Made by a program: the position numbers and the translations under genes. The notes beneath the pieces were generated by a model. The model was not told where the DNA came from. It saw only the letters and a list, made by a program, of their open reading frames with translations, and ran no database searches. A DNA stretch of 64,000 nucleotides from Microbacterium sp. oral taxon 186 str. F0373. GTDB taxonomy: Bacteria > Actinomycetota > Actinomycetes > Actinomycetales > Microbacteriaceae. Below are positions 36,879 to 45,605 of the stretch, one piece after another (positions within the stretch are counted from its first letter, which is position 1; every line of letters starts with the position of its first letter). Location: NCBI RefSeq assembly GCF_000411455.1, contig NZ_KE150457.1:510962-574961 (forward strand). Direction: 5' to 3'.

Positions 36879-37538
36879 TCAGGCACCCTTCACTGCGTTG
36901 CGGACGTAGACGATGCGGCCACGCGCACCGGGGACGGCGCCCTTGACGAGCAGCAGACCCTTCTCGGCGTCGACGGCGTGCACCGTGAGGTTGAGGACGG
37001 TCACGCGCTCGCCACCCATACGGCCGGCCATGCGCATGCCCTTGAAGACGCGGCTCGGCGTCGACGAGGCGCCGATGGAGCCGGGCTTGCGGTGGTTGCG
37101 GTGCGCACCGTGCGAGGCGGAGACACCCTTGAAGTTGTGACGCTTCATGACACCCGCGGTGCCCTTGCCCTTGCTGGTGCCGACGACGTCGACCAGCTGG
37201 CCGGCCTCGAAGGTGGCGTCCACGGTGAGCTCCTGACCGAGTGAGTAGTCAGCGGCATCCGCGGTGCGCACCTCGGTGAGGTGGCGGCGGGGGGTCACAC
37301 CCGCGGCCTCGAAATGGGCCGTCTGGGGCTTGTTGACCTTGCGGGGGTCGATCTGGCCGTAGGCGATCTGAACGGCGTTGTAGCCGTCACGCTCGGGCGT
37401 GCGCACCTGGGTGACCACGTTGGGGGCCACCTCGATGACGGTGACGGGAACGAGCTTGCCGTTCTCGTCCCAGACCTGGGTCATGCCGAGCTTCGTGCCG
37501 AGCAGGCCCTTGGAAACCTTTTCGTTGATGTGTGCCAT
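36879..37538 (-). CDS. rplC: 50S ribosomal protein L3
   Basis: 219 aa; [20 protein letters not shown] start and the peptidyl-transferase-reaching loop ([20 protein letters not shown]). Ten bases after rpsJ. Confidence 0.97.
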   Translation of the reverse strand: MAHINEKVSKGLLGTKLGMTQVWDENGKLVPVTVIEVAPNVVTQVRTPERDGYNAVQIAYGQIDPRKVNKPQTAHFEAAGVTPRRHLTEVRTADAADYSLGQELTVDATFEAGQLVDVVGTSKGKGTAGVMKRHNFKGVSASHGAHRNHRKPGSIGASSTPSRVFKGMRMAGRMGGERVTVLNLTVHAVDAEKGLLLVKGAVPGARGRIVYVRNAVKGA

Positions 37539-37548
37539 GACCGGGACC

Positions 37549-37857
37549 TCAGAGCTTGATCTCGATGTTGACGTCGGCCGGGAGGTCGAGACGCATCAGC
37601 GAGTCGACGGCCTTGGGCGTCGGGTCGATGATGTCGATCAGGCGCTTGTGGGTGCGCATCTCGAAGTGCTCGCGGCTGTCCTTGTACTTGTGGGGCGACC
37701 GGATGACGCACACGACGTTCTTCTCGGTCGGAAGGGGCACGGGGCCCACAACGGTGGCGCCTGCGCGGGTCACCGTGTCGACGATCTTGCGCGCCGACGT
37801 GTCGATGACCTCGTGGTCATACGACTTCAGGCGAATGCGGATCTTCTGTCCCGCCAT
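37549..37857 (-). CDS. rpsJ: 30S ribosomal protein S10
   Basis: 102 aa, [20 protein letters not shown] start. First gene of the S10 operon; also the NusG/NusE partner in transcription-translation coupling. A leader of about 280 bases precedes it, from the promoter at 38148-38176. No ORF is visible in the leader. Confidence 0.97.
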   Translation of the reverse strand: MAGQKIRIRLKSYDHEVIDTSARKIVDTVTRAGATVVGPVPLPTEKNVVCVIRSPHKYKDSREHFEMRTHKRLIDIIDPTPKAVDSLMRLDLPADVNIEIKL

Positions 37858-38147
37858 TGTCTGCTCACTCTCTTTCTCGCGTCGTACCTGCCCTGATCGC
37901 TCAGGGGGCATTGGACGCACATGGCACAGGGTTGTGCCGGGCACTTGCGCACCACTGTTCTGATGTCAGTTCCGATCGTTCGCGCGCACGCGGGCGAATC
38001 CTGTTTCCAGGAGAGATCGGATTGTGTTGTTCTGCTGCCCGCGGCCTAGGTCAGTGCGCTTTTCCGAAGAGGATGCGCCGCCTATGCACTGCCCTGGCAG
38101 TGATCCCGCACGTCGCTGACGCGCACGCAGGAATGTGGAACTGGTCT

Positions 38148-38176
38148 AGTCTACGTGTCCGCCGGGCGTGTCGCAA
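38148..38176 (-). promoter_or_regulatory. S10 operon promoter
   Basis: Minus strand: -35 TTGCGA (38171-38176), exactly 17 bp, -10 TAGACT (38148-38153); start expected near 38140. It is downstream of the terminator at 38240-38283, so S10 transcription begins independently of the RNA unit before it. Confidence 0.7.
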
Positions 38177-38239
38177 ACCCGGGCGTGTCGCGCCGGGATG
38201 CCGGGCGTTGCCCTGGTCCCTCGCCGTGCGCGGCAGACA

Positions 38240-38283
38240 CAAAAAGGGGAGGGGTGGGCCCTTGGGGAAAGCCCACCCCTCCC
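38240..38283 (-). terminator. Intrinsic terminator of the candidate RNA
   Basis: GGGAGGGGTGGGC (38247-38259) pairs with GCCCACCCCTCCC (38271-38283). On the minus strand the stem is followed directly by CCTTTTTGTG, a proper U-tract. Confidence 0.88.
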
Positions 38284-38652
38284 GGTCTCCGCGGGACGCG
38301 CGACCCCCCGACCGCGCGCCCCGGGTCTCAGCGCGCCGCGTCCCCCCGACGCGATGGCGCAGCGTTCAGGACGACGCGCAGGCGCGGACGACCGCGATGA
38401 GGACGCCCCCCGGCATCCACATCGACGGCGAATCGTCCATCGCCGGCAGGAGCCAGGGAGACGCGGTCGGAAACGCCGAACCGCGACGAGTGCGCTCGGG
38501 TCCCCCGAACAGCATCCCCCATACATCCACGAGCAGCGCTCATGCCCCCACAACCTGTCACCGTGCACACGCGCAGACTCTGCGCGATGCGGCGGAACGA
38601 ACCCCCACAGTTCATTCAGTCGGTTTTCAGCCCCCCGGCGTCGTACTGACCA
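38240..38652 (-). ncRNA. Candidate stand-alone RNA of about 413 nt, G-rich loops
   Basis: Bounded by a near-consensus promoter (38659-38687) and a strong intrinsic terminator (38240-38283) on the minus strand. No convincing ORF lies inside: the longest frame, starting at ATG 38615, has no ribosome binding site and looks like nothing known. In the transcript eight runs of five or six G occur. Several sit in hairpin loops, for example CGCGTC-GGGG-GACGCG-like stems around 38336-38353 and 38297-38318. I find no landmarks of RNase P RNA, tmRNA or SRP RNA. It could instead encode an unrecognised small protein. Confidence 0.5.
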
Positions 38653-38658
38653 CTGCTG

Positions 38659-38687
38659 ACGCTAGAGGGTGCACGACCCAGCGTCAA
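38659..38687 (-). promoter_or_regulatory. Strong promoter of the candidate RNA
   Basis: Minus strand: -35 TTGACG (38682-38687), 17-bp spacer, -10 TAGCGT (38659-38664). The bases upstream are A-rich (GAAAACGAGATCAAAACC), like an UP element. It sits just after the terminator of the MT0933-like gene, so it starts a new transcript. Confidence 0.72.
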
Positions 38688-38723
38688 GCCGGTTTTGATC
38701 TCGTTTTCGACACGGTACGACGA

Positions 38724-38751
38724 AGGGGTGGATGCCGCGGCATCCACCCCT
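38724..38751. terminator. Terminator after the MT0933-like gene
   Basis: AGGGGTGGATGCC and GGCATCCACCCCT form a perfect 13-bp palindromic stem, 28 bases past the stop at 38779. Confidence 0.85.
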
Positions 38752-38778
38752 CATCCGATCGTCGGATCCGTTCGCGAC

Positions 38779-38991
38779 TCAGTTGCCGATCGCACCATCC
38801 ACCTGGTCGCGCACCTCGTCGACCTTGCCGTCGAACTGATCGGGAGCGACCTTCTTGACGAAGTCGGCCGCCGCGTCCAGCACGCCGTCGCTGACCTCCT
38901 CCGCCTTGTCGGAGTGGATCACCTCGTCGATCTTGTCCTTGTTCTGCTCCAGGAACTGCTTGCCTTGATTCACGATGTCGTCCAGCCCCAT
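38779..38991 (-). CDS. MT0933-like small protein (antitoxin family)
   Basis: A 70-aa acidic helical protein: MGLDDIVNQGKQFLEQNKDK start, ending VDEVRDQVDGAIGN. The repeated amphipathic helices with K-A-E-E-V-S-D-G-V-L-D pattern match the MT0933/Rv0909-type antitoxin family (PF14013 style). No toxin gene is beside it, so the antitoxin role is doubtful here; it may be a stress or CsbD-like protein. GGAGGGG precedes the ATG. Own terminator. Confidence 0.8.
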   Translation of the reverse strand: MGLDDIVNQGKQFLEQNKDKIDEVIHSDKAEEVSDGVLDAAADFVKKVAPDQFDGKVDEVRDQVDGAIGN

Positions 38992-39092
38992 GGCCGTCCC
39001 CCTCCTGCTCGATCGATGCGGCGCGGCAGCGGCGCTGAAGACATTCTGTCGGCGCACACGCCGGCTGCCTAGGGGGCAGGCCCCCCAGAAGC

Positions 39093-39133
39093 CGACGATG
39101 CCCCCGGGAGCGCAGGGCTCCCGGGGGCATCGT
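39093..39133 (-). terminator. Terminator of tuf
   Basis: GACGATGCCCCCGGGAG (39093-39109) pairs with CTCCCGGGGGCATCGTC (39117-39133), 13 bases after the tuf stop. Confidence 0.88.
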
Positions 39134-39146
39134 CGATGTGAAGTGC

Positions 39147-40340
39147 TTACTTCAGGATCTTCGTGACGGTACCGGCACCGACGGTGCGGCCACCCTCACG
39201 GATCGCGAAGCCGAGGCCCTCTTCCATGGCGATCGGCTGGATGAGCTCGACCGTCATCTCCGTGGTGTCGCCGGGCATGACCATCTCGGTGCCCTCGGGC
39301 AGCGTGATGACGCCGGTGACGTCGGTGGTGCGGAAGTAGAACTGCGGGCGGTAGTTCGTGAAGAACGGGTTGTGACGGCCACCCTCCTCCTTGGAGAGGA
39401 TGTACGCGGTGCCCTCGAAGTCGGTGTGCGGCGTGACCGAACCCGGCTTGACGACGACCTGACCACGCTCGACGTCGTCACGCTTGGTGCCGCGAAGCAG
39501 CAGACCACAGTTCTCGCCGGCCCAGGCCTCGTCGAGCTGCTTGTGGAACATCTCGATACCGGTGACGATCGTCTTCTGCGTCGGGCGGATGCCGACGATC
39601 TCGACCTCGGAGTTGATGGCCAGCGTGCCACGCTCGGCGCGGCCCGTGACGACGGTGCCACGACCGGTGATCGTGAAGACGTCCTCGATGGGCATGAGGA
39701 ACGGCTTGTCCTTGTCGCGCACCGGGTCCGGGATGGACTCGTCGACGGCGTTCATGAGCTCGACGATCGACTCGACCCACTTCTCGTCGCCCTCGAGAGC
39801 CTTCAGGCCCGAGACGCGGACGACGGGAGCGTTGTCGCCGTCGAAGTCCTGCGAGCTGAGCAGCTCACGGACCTCGAGCTCGACGAGCTCCAGGATCTCC
39901 TCGTCGTCGACCATGTCGCTCTTGTTGAGCGCGACCAGCAGGTAGGGCACGCCGACCTGCTTGGCGAGCAGCACGTGCTCACGCGTCTGAGCCATCGGGC
40001 CGTCGGTGGCGGCGACCACGAGGATCGCGCCGTCCATCTGAGCGGCACCGGTGATCATGTTCTTGATGTAGTCGGCGTGGCCGGGCGCGTCGACGTGCGC
40101 GTAGTGGCGCTTCGGGGTCTCGTACTCGACGTGCGAGATGTTGATCGTGATACCACGCTGACGCTCTTCGGGAGCCGAGTCGATCGACGCGAAGTCACGC
40201 TGCACGTTGGTCGCCGACGGGTACTTGTCGGCGAGCACCTTCGAGATCGCAGCGGTGAGCGTGGTCTTGCCGTGGTCGACGTGACCGATCGTTCCGATGT
40301 TGACGTGCGGCTTGGTCCGCTCGAACTTGGCCTTGGCCAC
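39147..40340 (-). CDS. tuf: Elongation factor Tu
   Basis: Carries aminoacyl-tRNA to the ribosome. 397 aa with G1 GHVDHGKT (19-26), G3 DAPGHADY and G4 NKSD, all intact. The start is GTG at 40340 with GAGGAGG upstream. Position after fusA is normal; a large stem (40450-40499) lies in the 166-base gap. Kirromycin/GE2270-type resistance was not assessed. Confidence 0.97.
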   Translation of the reverse strand: MAKAKFERTKPHVNIGTIGHVDHGKTTLTAAISKVLADKYPSATNVQRDFASIDSAPEERQRGITINISHVEYETPKRHYAHVDAPGHADYIKNMITGAAQMDGAILVVAATDGPMAQTREHVLLAKQVGVPYLLVALNKSDMVDDEEILELVELEVRELLSSQDFDGDNAPVVRVSGLKALEGDEKWVESIVELMNAVDESIPDPVRDKDKPFLMPIEDVFTITGRGTVVTGRAERGTLAINSEVEIVGIRPTQKTIVTGIEMFHKQLDEAWAGENCGLLLRGTKRDDVERGQVVVKPGSVTPHTDFEGTAYILSKEEGGRHNPFFTNYRPQFYFRTTDVTGVITLPEGTEMVMPGDTTEMTVELIQPIAMEEGLGFAIREGGRTVGAGTVTKILK

Positions 40341-40449
40341 TGGGTCCTCCTCAGGACGTTCATGTAGAGGTTCCGGTCGCTGGATTGCGACCGGTGCTCT
40401 ACGGGGATGGGTGTCAGTCTAGACGACTGGGTCTGTATTCAGTTTGTGC

Positions 40450-40499
40450 GGATGCTGTGCGCGAAGCGGTCTACGCAGAAGGCTCGGCGCACAGCATCC
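40450..40499 (-). terminator. Terminator-like stem between fusA and tuf
   Basis: GGATGCTGTGCGC (40450-40462) pairs with GCGCACAGCATCC (40487-40499), starting 7 bases past the fusA stop. There is no U-run. It may partly terminate the str transcript or protect its 3' end; a separate tuf promoter may lie in 40341-40449 (TAGACT at about 40418-40423 without a clear -35). Confidence 0.6.
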
Positions 40500-40506
40500 C
40501 AGAGGG

Positions 40507-42621
40507 TTACTCGCCCTTGTTCTTCTGGACGATCTCGTCGGCGACGGCCTTGGGGACCTCCGCGTACGAGTCGAACTCCATCGAGTACACGGCCCGACCC
40601 GAGGTCTTCGAGCGCAGGTCGCCGATGTAGCCGAACATCTCCGACAGCGGGACGAGGGCGCGCACGATCTTGATGCCCGACCCGTCCTCCATCGACTGGA
40701 TCTGGCCACGACGCGAGTTCAGGTCGCCGATGACATCGCCCATGTACTCCTCGGGCGTGCGCACCTCGACCGCCATGAGCGGCTCGAGGATGGCGGGGTT
40801 CGCCTTGCGGATGGCCTCCTTGAAGCCCATGGAACCGGCGATCTTGAACGCCATCTCGGACGAGTCGACGTCGTGCGAGGCACCGTCGAGCAGGATCGCC
40901 TTGACACCGACGACGGGGTAGCCGGCGAGGACACCCACGTTCATCGCGTCCTGGAAGCCCTGGTTGGTCGGCTCGATGTACTCGCGCGGGATGCGGCCAC
41001 CGGTGACCTTGTTCTCGAACTCGTACGTCTTGTCGGCCGTGACCTCGAGCGGCTCGATCGCGAACTGGATCTTCGCGAACTGACCCGAACCACCGGTCTG
41101 CTTCTTGTGCGTGTAGTCGTGACGCTCGACGGCCTTCTTGATCGTCTCGCGGTAGGCCACCTGGGGCTTTCCGACGTTGGCCTCGACCTTGAACTCGCGC
41201 TTCATGCGGTCGACGAGGATGTCGAGGTGCAGCTCGCCCATGCCCTTGATGACCGTCTGGCCGGTCTCGGGGTTCAGCTCGGTGCGGAAGGTCGGGTCCT
41301 CTTCGGCCAGCTTCTGGATCGCGGTGCCCAGCTTCTCCTGGTCGGCCTTGGTCTTCGGCTCGATGGCGACCTCGATGACGGGCTCGGGGAAGGTCATCGA
41401 CTCGAGGACGACGGGCTCGTTCGGGTCGGCGAGGGTGTCACCGGTGGTGGTGTCCTTCAGCCCGATCACGGCGTAGATGTTGCCCGCGGTGACCGCGTCG
41501 ACGGGGTTCTCCTTGTTGGCGTGCATCTGGAAGATCTTTCCGATGCGCTCCTTCTTGCCCTTGGTCGAGTTGATGACCTGCGCGCCCGAGTCGAGGTGAC
41601 CCGAGTAGACACGGATGTAGGTCAGGCGACCGAAGAACGGGTGCACCGCGACCTTGAACGCCAGCGCGGCGAACGGGTCGTTGGCGTCGGGGTGACGCTC
41701 GATGACCTTCTCTTCGTCCTTGGGGTCGTGCGCCTCGATGGCGGGAACGTCCAGGGGCGAGGGCAGGTAGTCCACGACCGCGTCGAGCATCGGCTGCACA
41801 CCGCGGTTCTTGAAGGCCGAGCCACAGAGCACCGGGTACAGGTCACCGGCGACGGTGAGCTTGCGGATGGCGCCCTTGATCTCGGCGAGCGTGAGCTCCT
41901 CGCCGCCGAAGTACTTCTCCAGCAGCGCCTCGTCGGACTCGGCGACCGTCTCGAGCAGCTTCTCGCGGTACTCGGCAGCACGGTCGGCGAGGTCGGCCGG
42001 GATCTCCTGGACCTCGTACTTGGCGCCCATGGTCACATCACCCTTGGCGTCGCCGGGCCACACCAGTGCGCGCATCTCGACGAGGTCGACGACGCCCACG
42101 AAGTCGTTCTCGGCGCCGATCGGAAGCTGAAGCACGAGGGGCTTGGCGCCCAGGCGGTTCACGATCGTGTCGACGGTGAAGTAGAAGTCGGCGCCCAGCT
42201 TGTCCATCTTGTTGACGAAGCAGATGCGGGGCACGTCGTACTTGTCGGCCTGGCGCCACACCGTCTCGGACTGGGGCTCGACACCCTCCTTGCCGTCGAA
42301 CACGGCCACGGCGCCGTCGAGGACGCGCAGCGAGCGCTCGACCTCGACCGTGAAGTCCACGTGTCCGGGGGTGTCGATGATGTTGATCTGGTGCTTGTTC
42401 CAGAAGCAGGTCACGGCGGCGGACGTGATCGTGATGCCGCGCTCCTTCTCCTGCTCCATCCAGTCGGTGGTCGAGGCGCCGTCGTGGGTCTCGCCCAGCT
42501 TGTGGTTGACACCCGTGTAGAACAGGATGCGCTCGGTCGTCGTCGTCTTGCCGGCATCGATGTGCGCCATGATGCCGATGTTGCGGACCTTGTTGAGGTC
42601 GGTGAGCACTTCTTGTGCCAC
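40507..42621 (-). CDS. fusA: Elongation factor G
   Basis: Translocation GTPase, 704 aa. G1 AHIDAGKT at 19-26, G3 DTPGHVDF, G4 NKMDKLGAD, domain [14 protein letters not shown] start at 42621 ([10 protein letters not shown]). Lies 83 bases after rpsG in the str operon. Confidence 0.97.
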   Translation of the reverse strand: MAQEVLTDLNKVRNIGIMAHIDAGKTTTTERILFYTGVNHKLGETHDGASTTDWMEQEKERGITITSAAVTCFWNKHQINIIDTPGHVDFTVEVERSLRVLDGAVAVFDGKEGVEPQSETVWRQADKYDVPRICFVNKMDKLGADFYFTVDTIVNRLGAKPLVLQLPIGAENDFVGVVDLVEMRALVWPGDAKGDVTMGAKYEVQEIPADLADRAAEYREKLLETVAESDEALLEKYFGGEELTLAEIKGAIRKLTVAGDLYPVLCGSAFKNRGVQPMLDAVVDYLPSPLDVPAIEAHDPKDEEKVIERHPDANDPFAALAFKVAVHPFFGRLTYIRVYSGHLDSGAQVINSTKGKKERIGKIFQMHANKENPVDAVTAGNIYAVIGLKDTTTGDTLADPNEPVVLESMTFPEPVIEVAIEPKTKADQEKLGTAIQKLAEEDPTFRTELNPETGQTVIKGMGELHLDILVDRMKREFKVEANVGKPQVAYRETIKKAVERHDYTHKKQTGGSGQFAKIQFAIEPLEVTADKTYEFENKVTGGRIPREYIEPTNQGFQDAMNVGVLAGYPVVGVKAILLDGASHDVDSSEMAFKIAGSMGFKEAIRKANPAILEPLMAVEVRTPEEYMGDVIGDLNSRRGQIQSMEDGSGIKIVRALVPLSEMFGYIGDLRSKTSGRAVYSMEFDSYAEVPKAVADEIVQKNKGE

Positions 42622-42704
42622 GGGGTGTCCTTACGTGTGGTGTGACGGATGTCGTGGGGTGGCCAGCCGGGTGCGTACCCGGCCGGCCACCGAATCGCCG
42701 CTGG

Positions 42705-43175
42705 TTACCAGCGGTAGTGCGCGAAGGCGCGGTTCGACTCGGCCATCTTGTGGGTGTCTTCGCGGCGCTTGACCGCGGCACCCAGGCCGTTCGAGGCGTC
42801 GAGGATCTCGTTCTGCAGACGCTCGGTCATCGTCTTCTCACGACGACCCTTCGCGTAGCTGACGAGCCAGCGCAGCGCGAGGGTGTTCGCGCGGTGCGGC
42901 TTGACCTCGACCGGCACCTGGTAGGTCGAGCCACCGACGCGGCGGCTCTTGACCTCGAGGGTGGGGCGGACGTTGTCGAGCGCCTTCTTGAGCGTTGCGA
43001 CGGCATCCTGGCCGTTCTTCGCCTCGACGCCCTTGAGGGCGTTGTAGACGATCGACTCGGCCAGCGACTTCTTGCCGTCGACGAGGATCTTGTTCACCAG
43101 CTGGGTGACGATCGGAGCACCGTAGACCGGGTCGTTGACGACGACGCGGCGGGGTGCGGGTCCCTTGCGAGGCAT
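42705..43175 (-). CDS. rpsG: 30S ribosomal protein S7
   Basis: 156 aa, [20 protein letters not shown] start; organises the small-subunit head and E site. Five bases from rpsL. Confidence 0.97.
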   Translation of the reverse strand: MPRKGPAPRRVVVNDPVYGAPIVTQLVNKILVDGKKSLAESIVYNALKGVEAKNGQDAVATLKKALDNVRPTLEVKSRRVGGSTYQVPVEVKPHRANTLALRWLVSYAKGRREKTMTERLQNEILDASNGLGAAVKRREDTHKMAESNRAFAHYRW

Positions 43176-43180
43176 CGGAC

Positions 43181-43549
<369 letters not shown>

Positions 43550-43771
43550 GTTCTCTCCTTGTAAAGCTGTGCCAGCTCTCGCCTGCACAGGTGCTGCACG
43601 GTGACAGCGATGGTGGTTTCACCACAGATCCACCGGCGCGGCGGATGCCGAGCATTGGGTGGTGGATATGCCGTGGGGGCGGCCTGTTCGCAGACCGGTC
43701 CCGATCGTGTGCCGAACCCCGTCCGGATGCCGTGGCACGGCGGACGGCGCGCGTATACGCACACCCGGTCA

Positions 43772-43800
43772 ATACTACGCCGTATGACGAACTCGGGCAA
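43772..43800 (-). promoter_or_regulatory. str operon promoter
   Basis: Minus strand: -35 TTGCCC (43795-43800), 17-bp spacer, -10 TAGTAT (43772-43777), giving a leader of about 215 bases before rpsL. The rest of the 292-base gap (43550-43841) shows no ORF. Confidence 0.68.
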
Positions 43801-43841
43801 ACGCGCCCGGTGAGTCGCGCTCTGCTCTCGCGACGCTCGTC

Positions 43842-45605
43842 TCAGCGTTCGATGCGCGCGAGGTGGAACTCCTCGTCGCCGAGGAAGAACCGCTCCCCCG
43901 CGTCGATCTTCGAGCCCGGCTCCACCTCGACCTCCTCGCCCATGAAGGTGCGGACGAGCACCCCGTTCGTCGAGGCCAGATCGGTGATCGTCCAGACCTC
44001 GTCGTGCCGTTCGAGACGGGCGTGGGTCTTGGACACGGTGAGTGCCTCACCGGCAACGGCGATGAGCTGGGCCTTCGGGAAGGCCGCGTCGGCGGCCGGG
44101 CGGCGCCCGAGGATGACGACGTCTGCCGTGATCGCGACCGGCGCACCGGATGCCGGGACGAGCTGCCACACCGCCGCGCGGACCCGCCGCGTGATGACCG
44201 TCTGGTCGATGTCGTCGTCGGCGCTCTCGCCGCGGAGGTGCTGGGCGGCGACCGCGCCCGCGGCCGAACGCGGCGATCCCGCAGCCGGAGAGCCGATGAC
44301 CGCCGACACCTCGCCCGACAGCTCCGGGAAGCCGTCGGGCTCGTTCGGAGCGACCGCGAACGCCGGCCACGGTCGCGCGCGGCGCAGCGGCGGCTCCGCC
44401 GCGTCGGGCGTGACCTCGCGCGCGGGGGCGGGGTCCGCTGCGGGGGCGGGCGCGGACCCGGGCGCCGCGGAGACAGGGATGTCCGAGGCCGTGTCGGCCG
44501 AGGGGCCATGCGAGGCGCGCGCCGCCGCTGCGGCGGCGGACACCCGCGGCGCGGGTGCCTCGGCCCCCGTCGCCTCGGCGGCGTCGTGCGGCGACGGCAG
44601 CGCGGTGCTGCGCCGGCCCGGGACGAAGTCGATGGGCGCATCGTCGGTGACCGGCGGCATGGCGTGGCGCCAGCCGGCGCCCGAGCTGGGCGGGAACGGG
44701 GACGGCGCGATCGCCGAGACGTCGTCGATCTCCGACGGCCAGGCCGCGTCGTCGTCGACGGCTTCTCCGGCGCGGACGGCGGCGGATGCCGACACGGGCG
44801 CCGGCGGGCGGACCACGGCGGACGGCGACGGCGACGGCGACGCGGCGGGATCATCGAGCGCATCGGCGTCGACGGCTCCCGCGGCGCGCGCGGTGGGGAC
44901 CGCGTCTGCGGAGGGCGGCGCTGCGGGCGGTGCGGCTGCGGGCGACGCGGGCGAGGGCGGCACCGTCGTCTCCGGCGGTGTCCACGCCGGCGCGGCGGCG
45001 GCCTCCGGGGGCGCGAAGAGCCGTGCCAGGTCGTCGTCGTCCTCGCGCGCCCCCTCGGAGCGCCCCGCGGGCACGGCCGCGTCGGGCGCTGCCGCCAGGG
45101 GCGCCGGCCCCGGAGGCAGCTCAGACACGACCGCGGCCTCCTGCGGGGTCGGCGCCAGGTCGGCGAACACTCCCCCGAGGCTCGCGCGGGGCTGCTCTCG
45201 CGAGGCCGCCGCCGCGCCGCTCGCGCGCGCGCCGAGCCACCGCGAGGGTCCGAAACCGAGGATGCTCGCCCAGACGACGAACAGCACCGCCGCGAGGACG
45301 GTCATGCCACCGCCGTATCCGAAGCCCGGATTGATCCGGTGAGCCGAGATGATCACCAGCACCCACAGCGCGATCGGCCCGAGCACCGGAAACAGCCCGA
45401 TCAGGATGAGCCACGGACTGAACCCTCCCCACCCGAGCACGGTGGCGACGTTGAGGACGGGCACCCACCCCTTGTAGGGGGCCTCGCCCATCTTGCGGAA
45501 CATCGCGGCCAGGGCCAGGGCGGTCCAGACGTACAGGGCGAGGCCCGCCGCGAGGGCGACGAGGCCCAGCAGAGCGCCGACGGAGTCGCCGATGGGTGCG
45601 TTCAT
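43842..45605 (-). CDS. FHA-domain membrane protein of the PFNA-type operon
   Basis: A 587-aa protein. The N-terminus has three or four membrane helices (residues about 10-125). A long Ala/Pro/Asp-rich, low-complexity stretch (about 150-470) follows, and a C-terminal FHA domain spans about 490-585, with VVILGRRPAADAAFPKAQLI, KTHARLERHDEVWTITDLAS and TNGVLV. FHA domains bind phosphothreonine, so it is a likely target or adaptor of the Ser/Thr kinase at the head of the operon. Its ATG overlaps the transglutaminase gene's stop (45602-45605). No phosphatase gene is adjacent. Confidence 0.85.
   Translation of the reverse strand: MNAPIGDSVGALLGLVALAAGLALYVWTALALAAMFRKMGEAPYKGWVPVLNVATVLGWGGFSPWLILIGLFPVLGPIALWVLVIISAHRINPGFGYGGGMTVLAAVLFVVWASILGFGPSRWLGARASGAAAASREQPRASLGGVFADLAPTPQEAAVVSELPPGPAPLAAAPDAAVPAGRSEGAREDDDDLARLFAPPEAAAAPAWTPPETTVPPSPASPAAAPPAAPPSADAVPTARAAGAVDADALDDPAASPSPSPSAVVRPPAPVSASAAVRAGEAVDDDAAWPSEIDDVSAIAPSPFPPSSGAGWRHAMPPVTDDAPIDFVPGRRSTALPSPHDAAEATGAEAPAPRVSAAAAAARASHGPSADTASDIPVSAAPGSAPAPAADPAPAREVTPDAAEPPLRRARPWPAFAVAPNEPDGFPELSGEVSAVIGSPAAGSPRSAAGAVAAQHLRGESADDDIDQTVITRRVRAAVWQLVPASGAPVAITADVVILGRRPAADAAFPKAQLIAVAGEALTVSKTHARLERHDEVWTITDLASTNGVLVRTFMGEEVEVEPGSKIDAGERFFLGDEEFHLARIER

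Noticed and set aside
38297..38360. Two plus-strand hairpins with C6 loops, resembling the actinobacterial 6C RNA.
   Set aside because: The promoter and U-tract terminator around them are on the minus strand, where the loops read G6. No plus-strand promoter or terminator was found, and the genomic setting is not that of known 6C RNAs. A covariance search would settle it.
38328..38615. 95-codon frame inside the candidate RNA as a protein gene.
   Set aside because: No ribosome binding site, Arg/Gly-rich composition, no recognisable family; treated as non-coding, though not excluded.
38779..38991. A toxin-antitoxin pair at the MT0933-like gene.
   Set aside because: No toxin gene lies beside it; both flanks are terminators or tuf.
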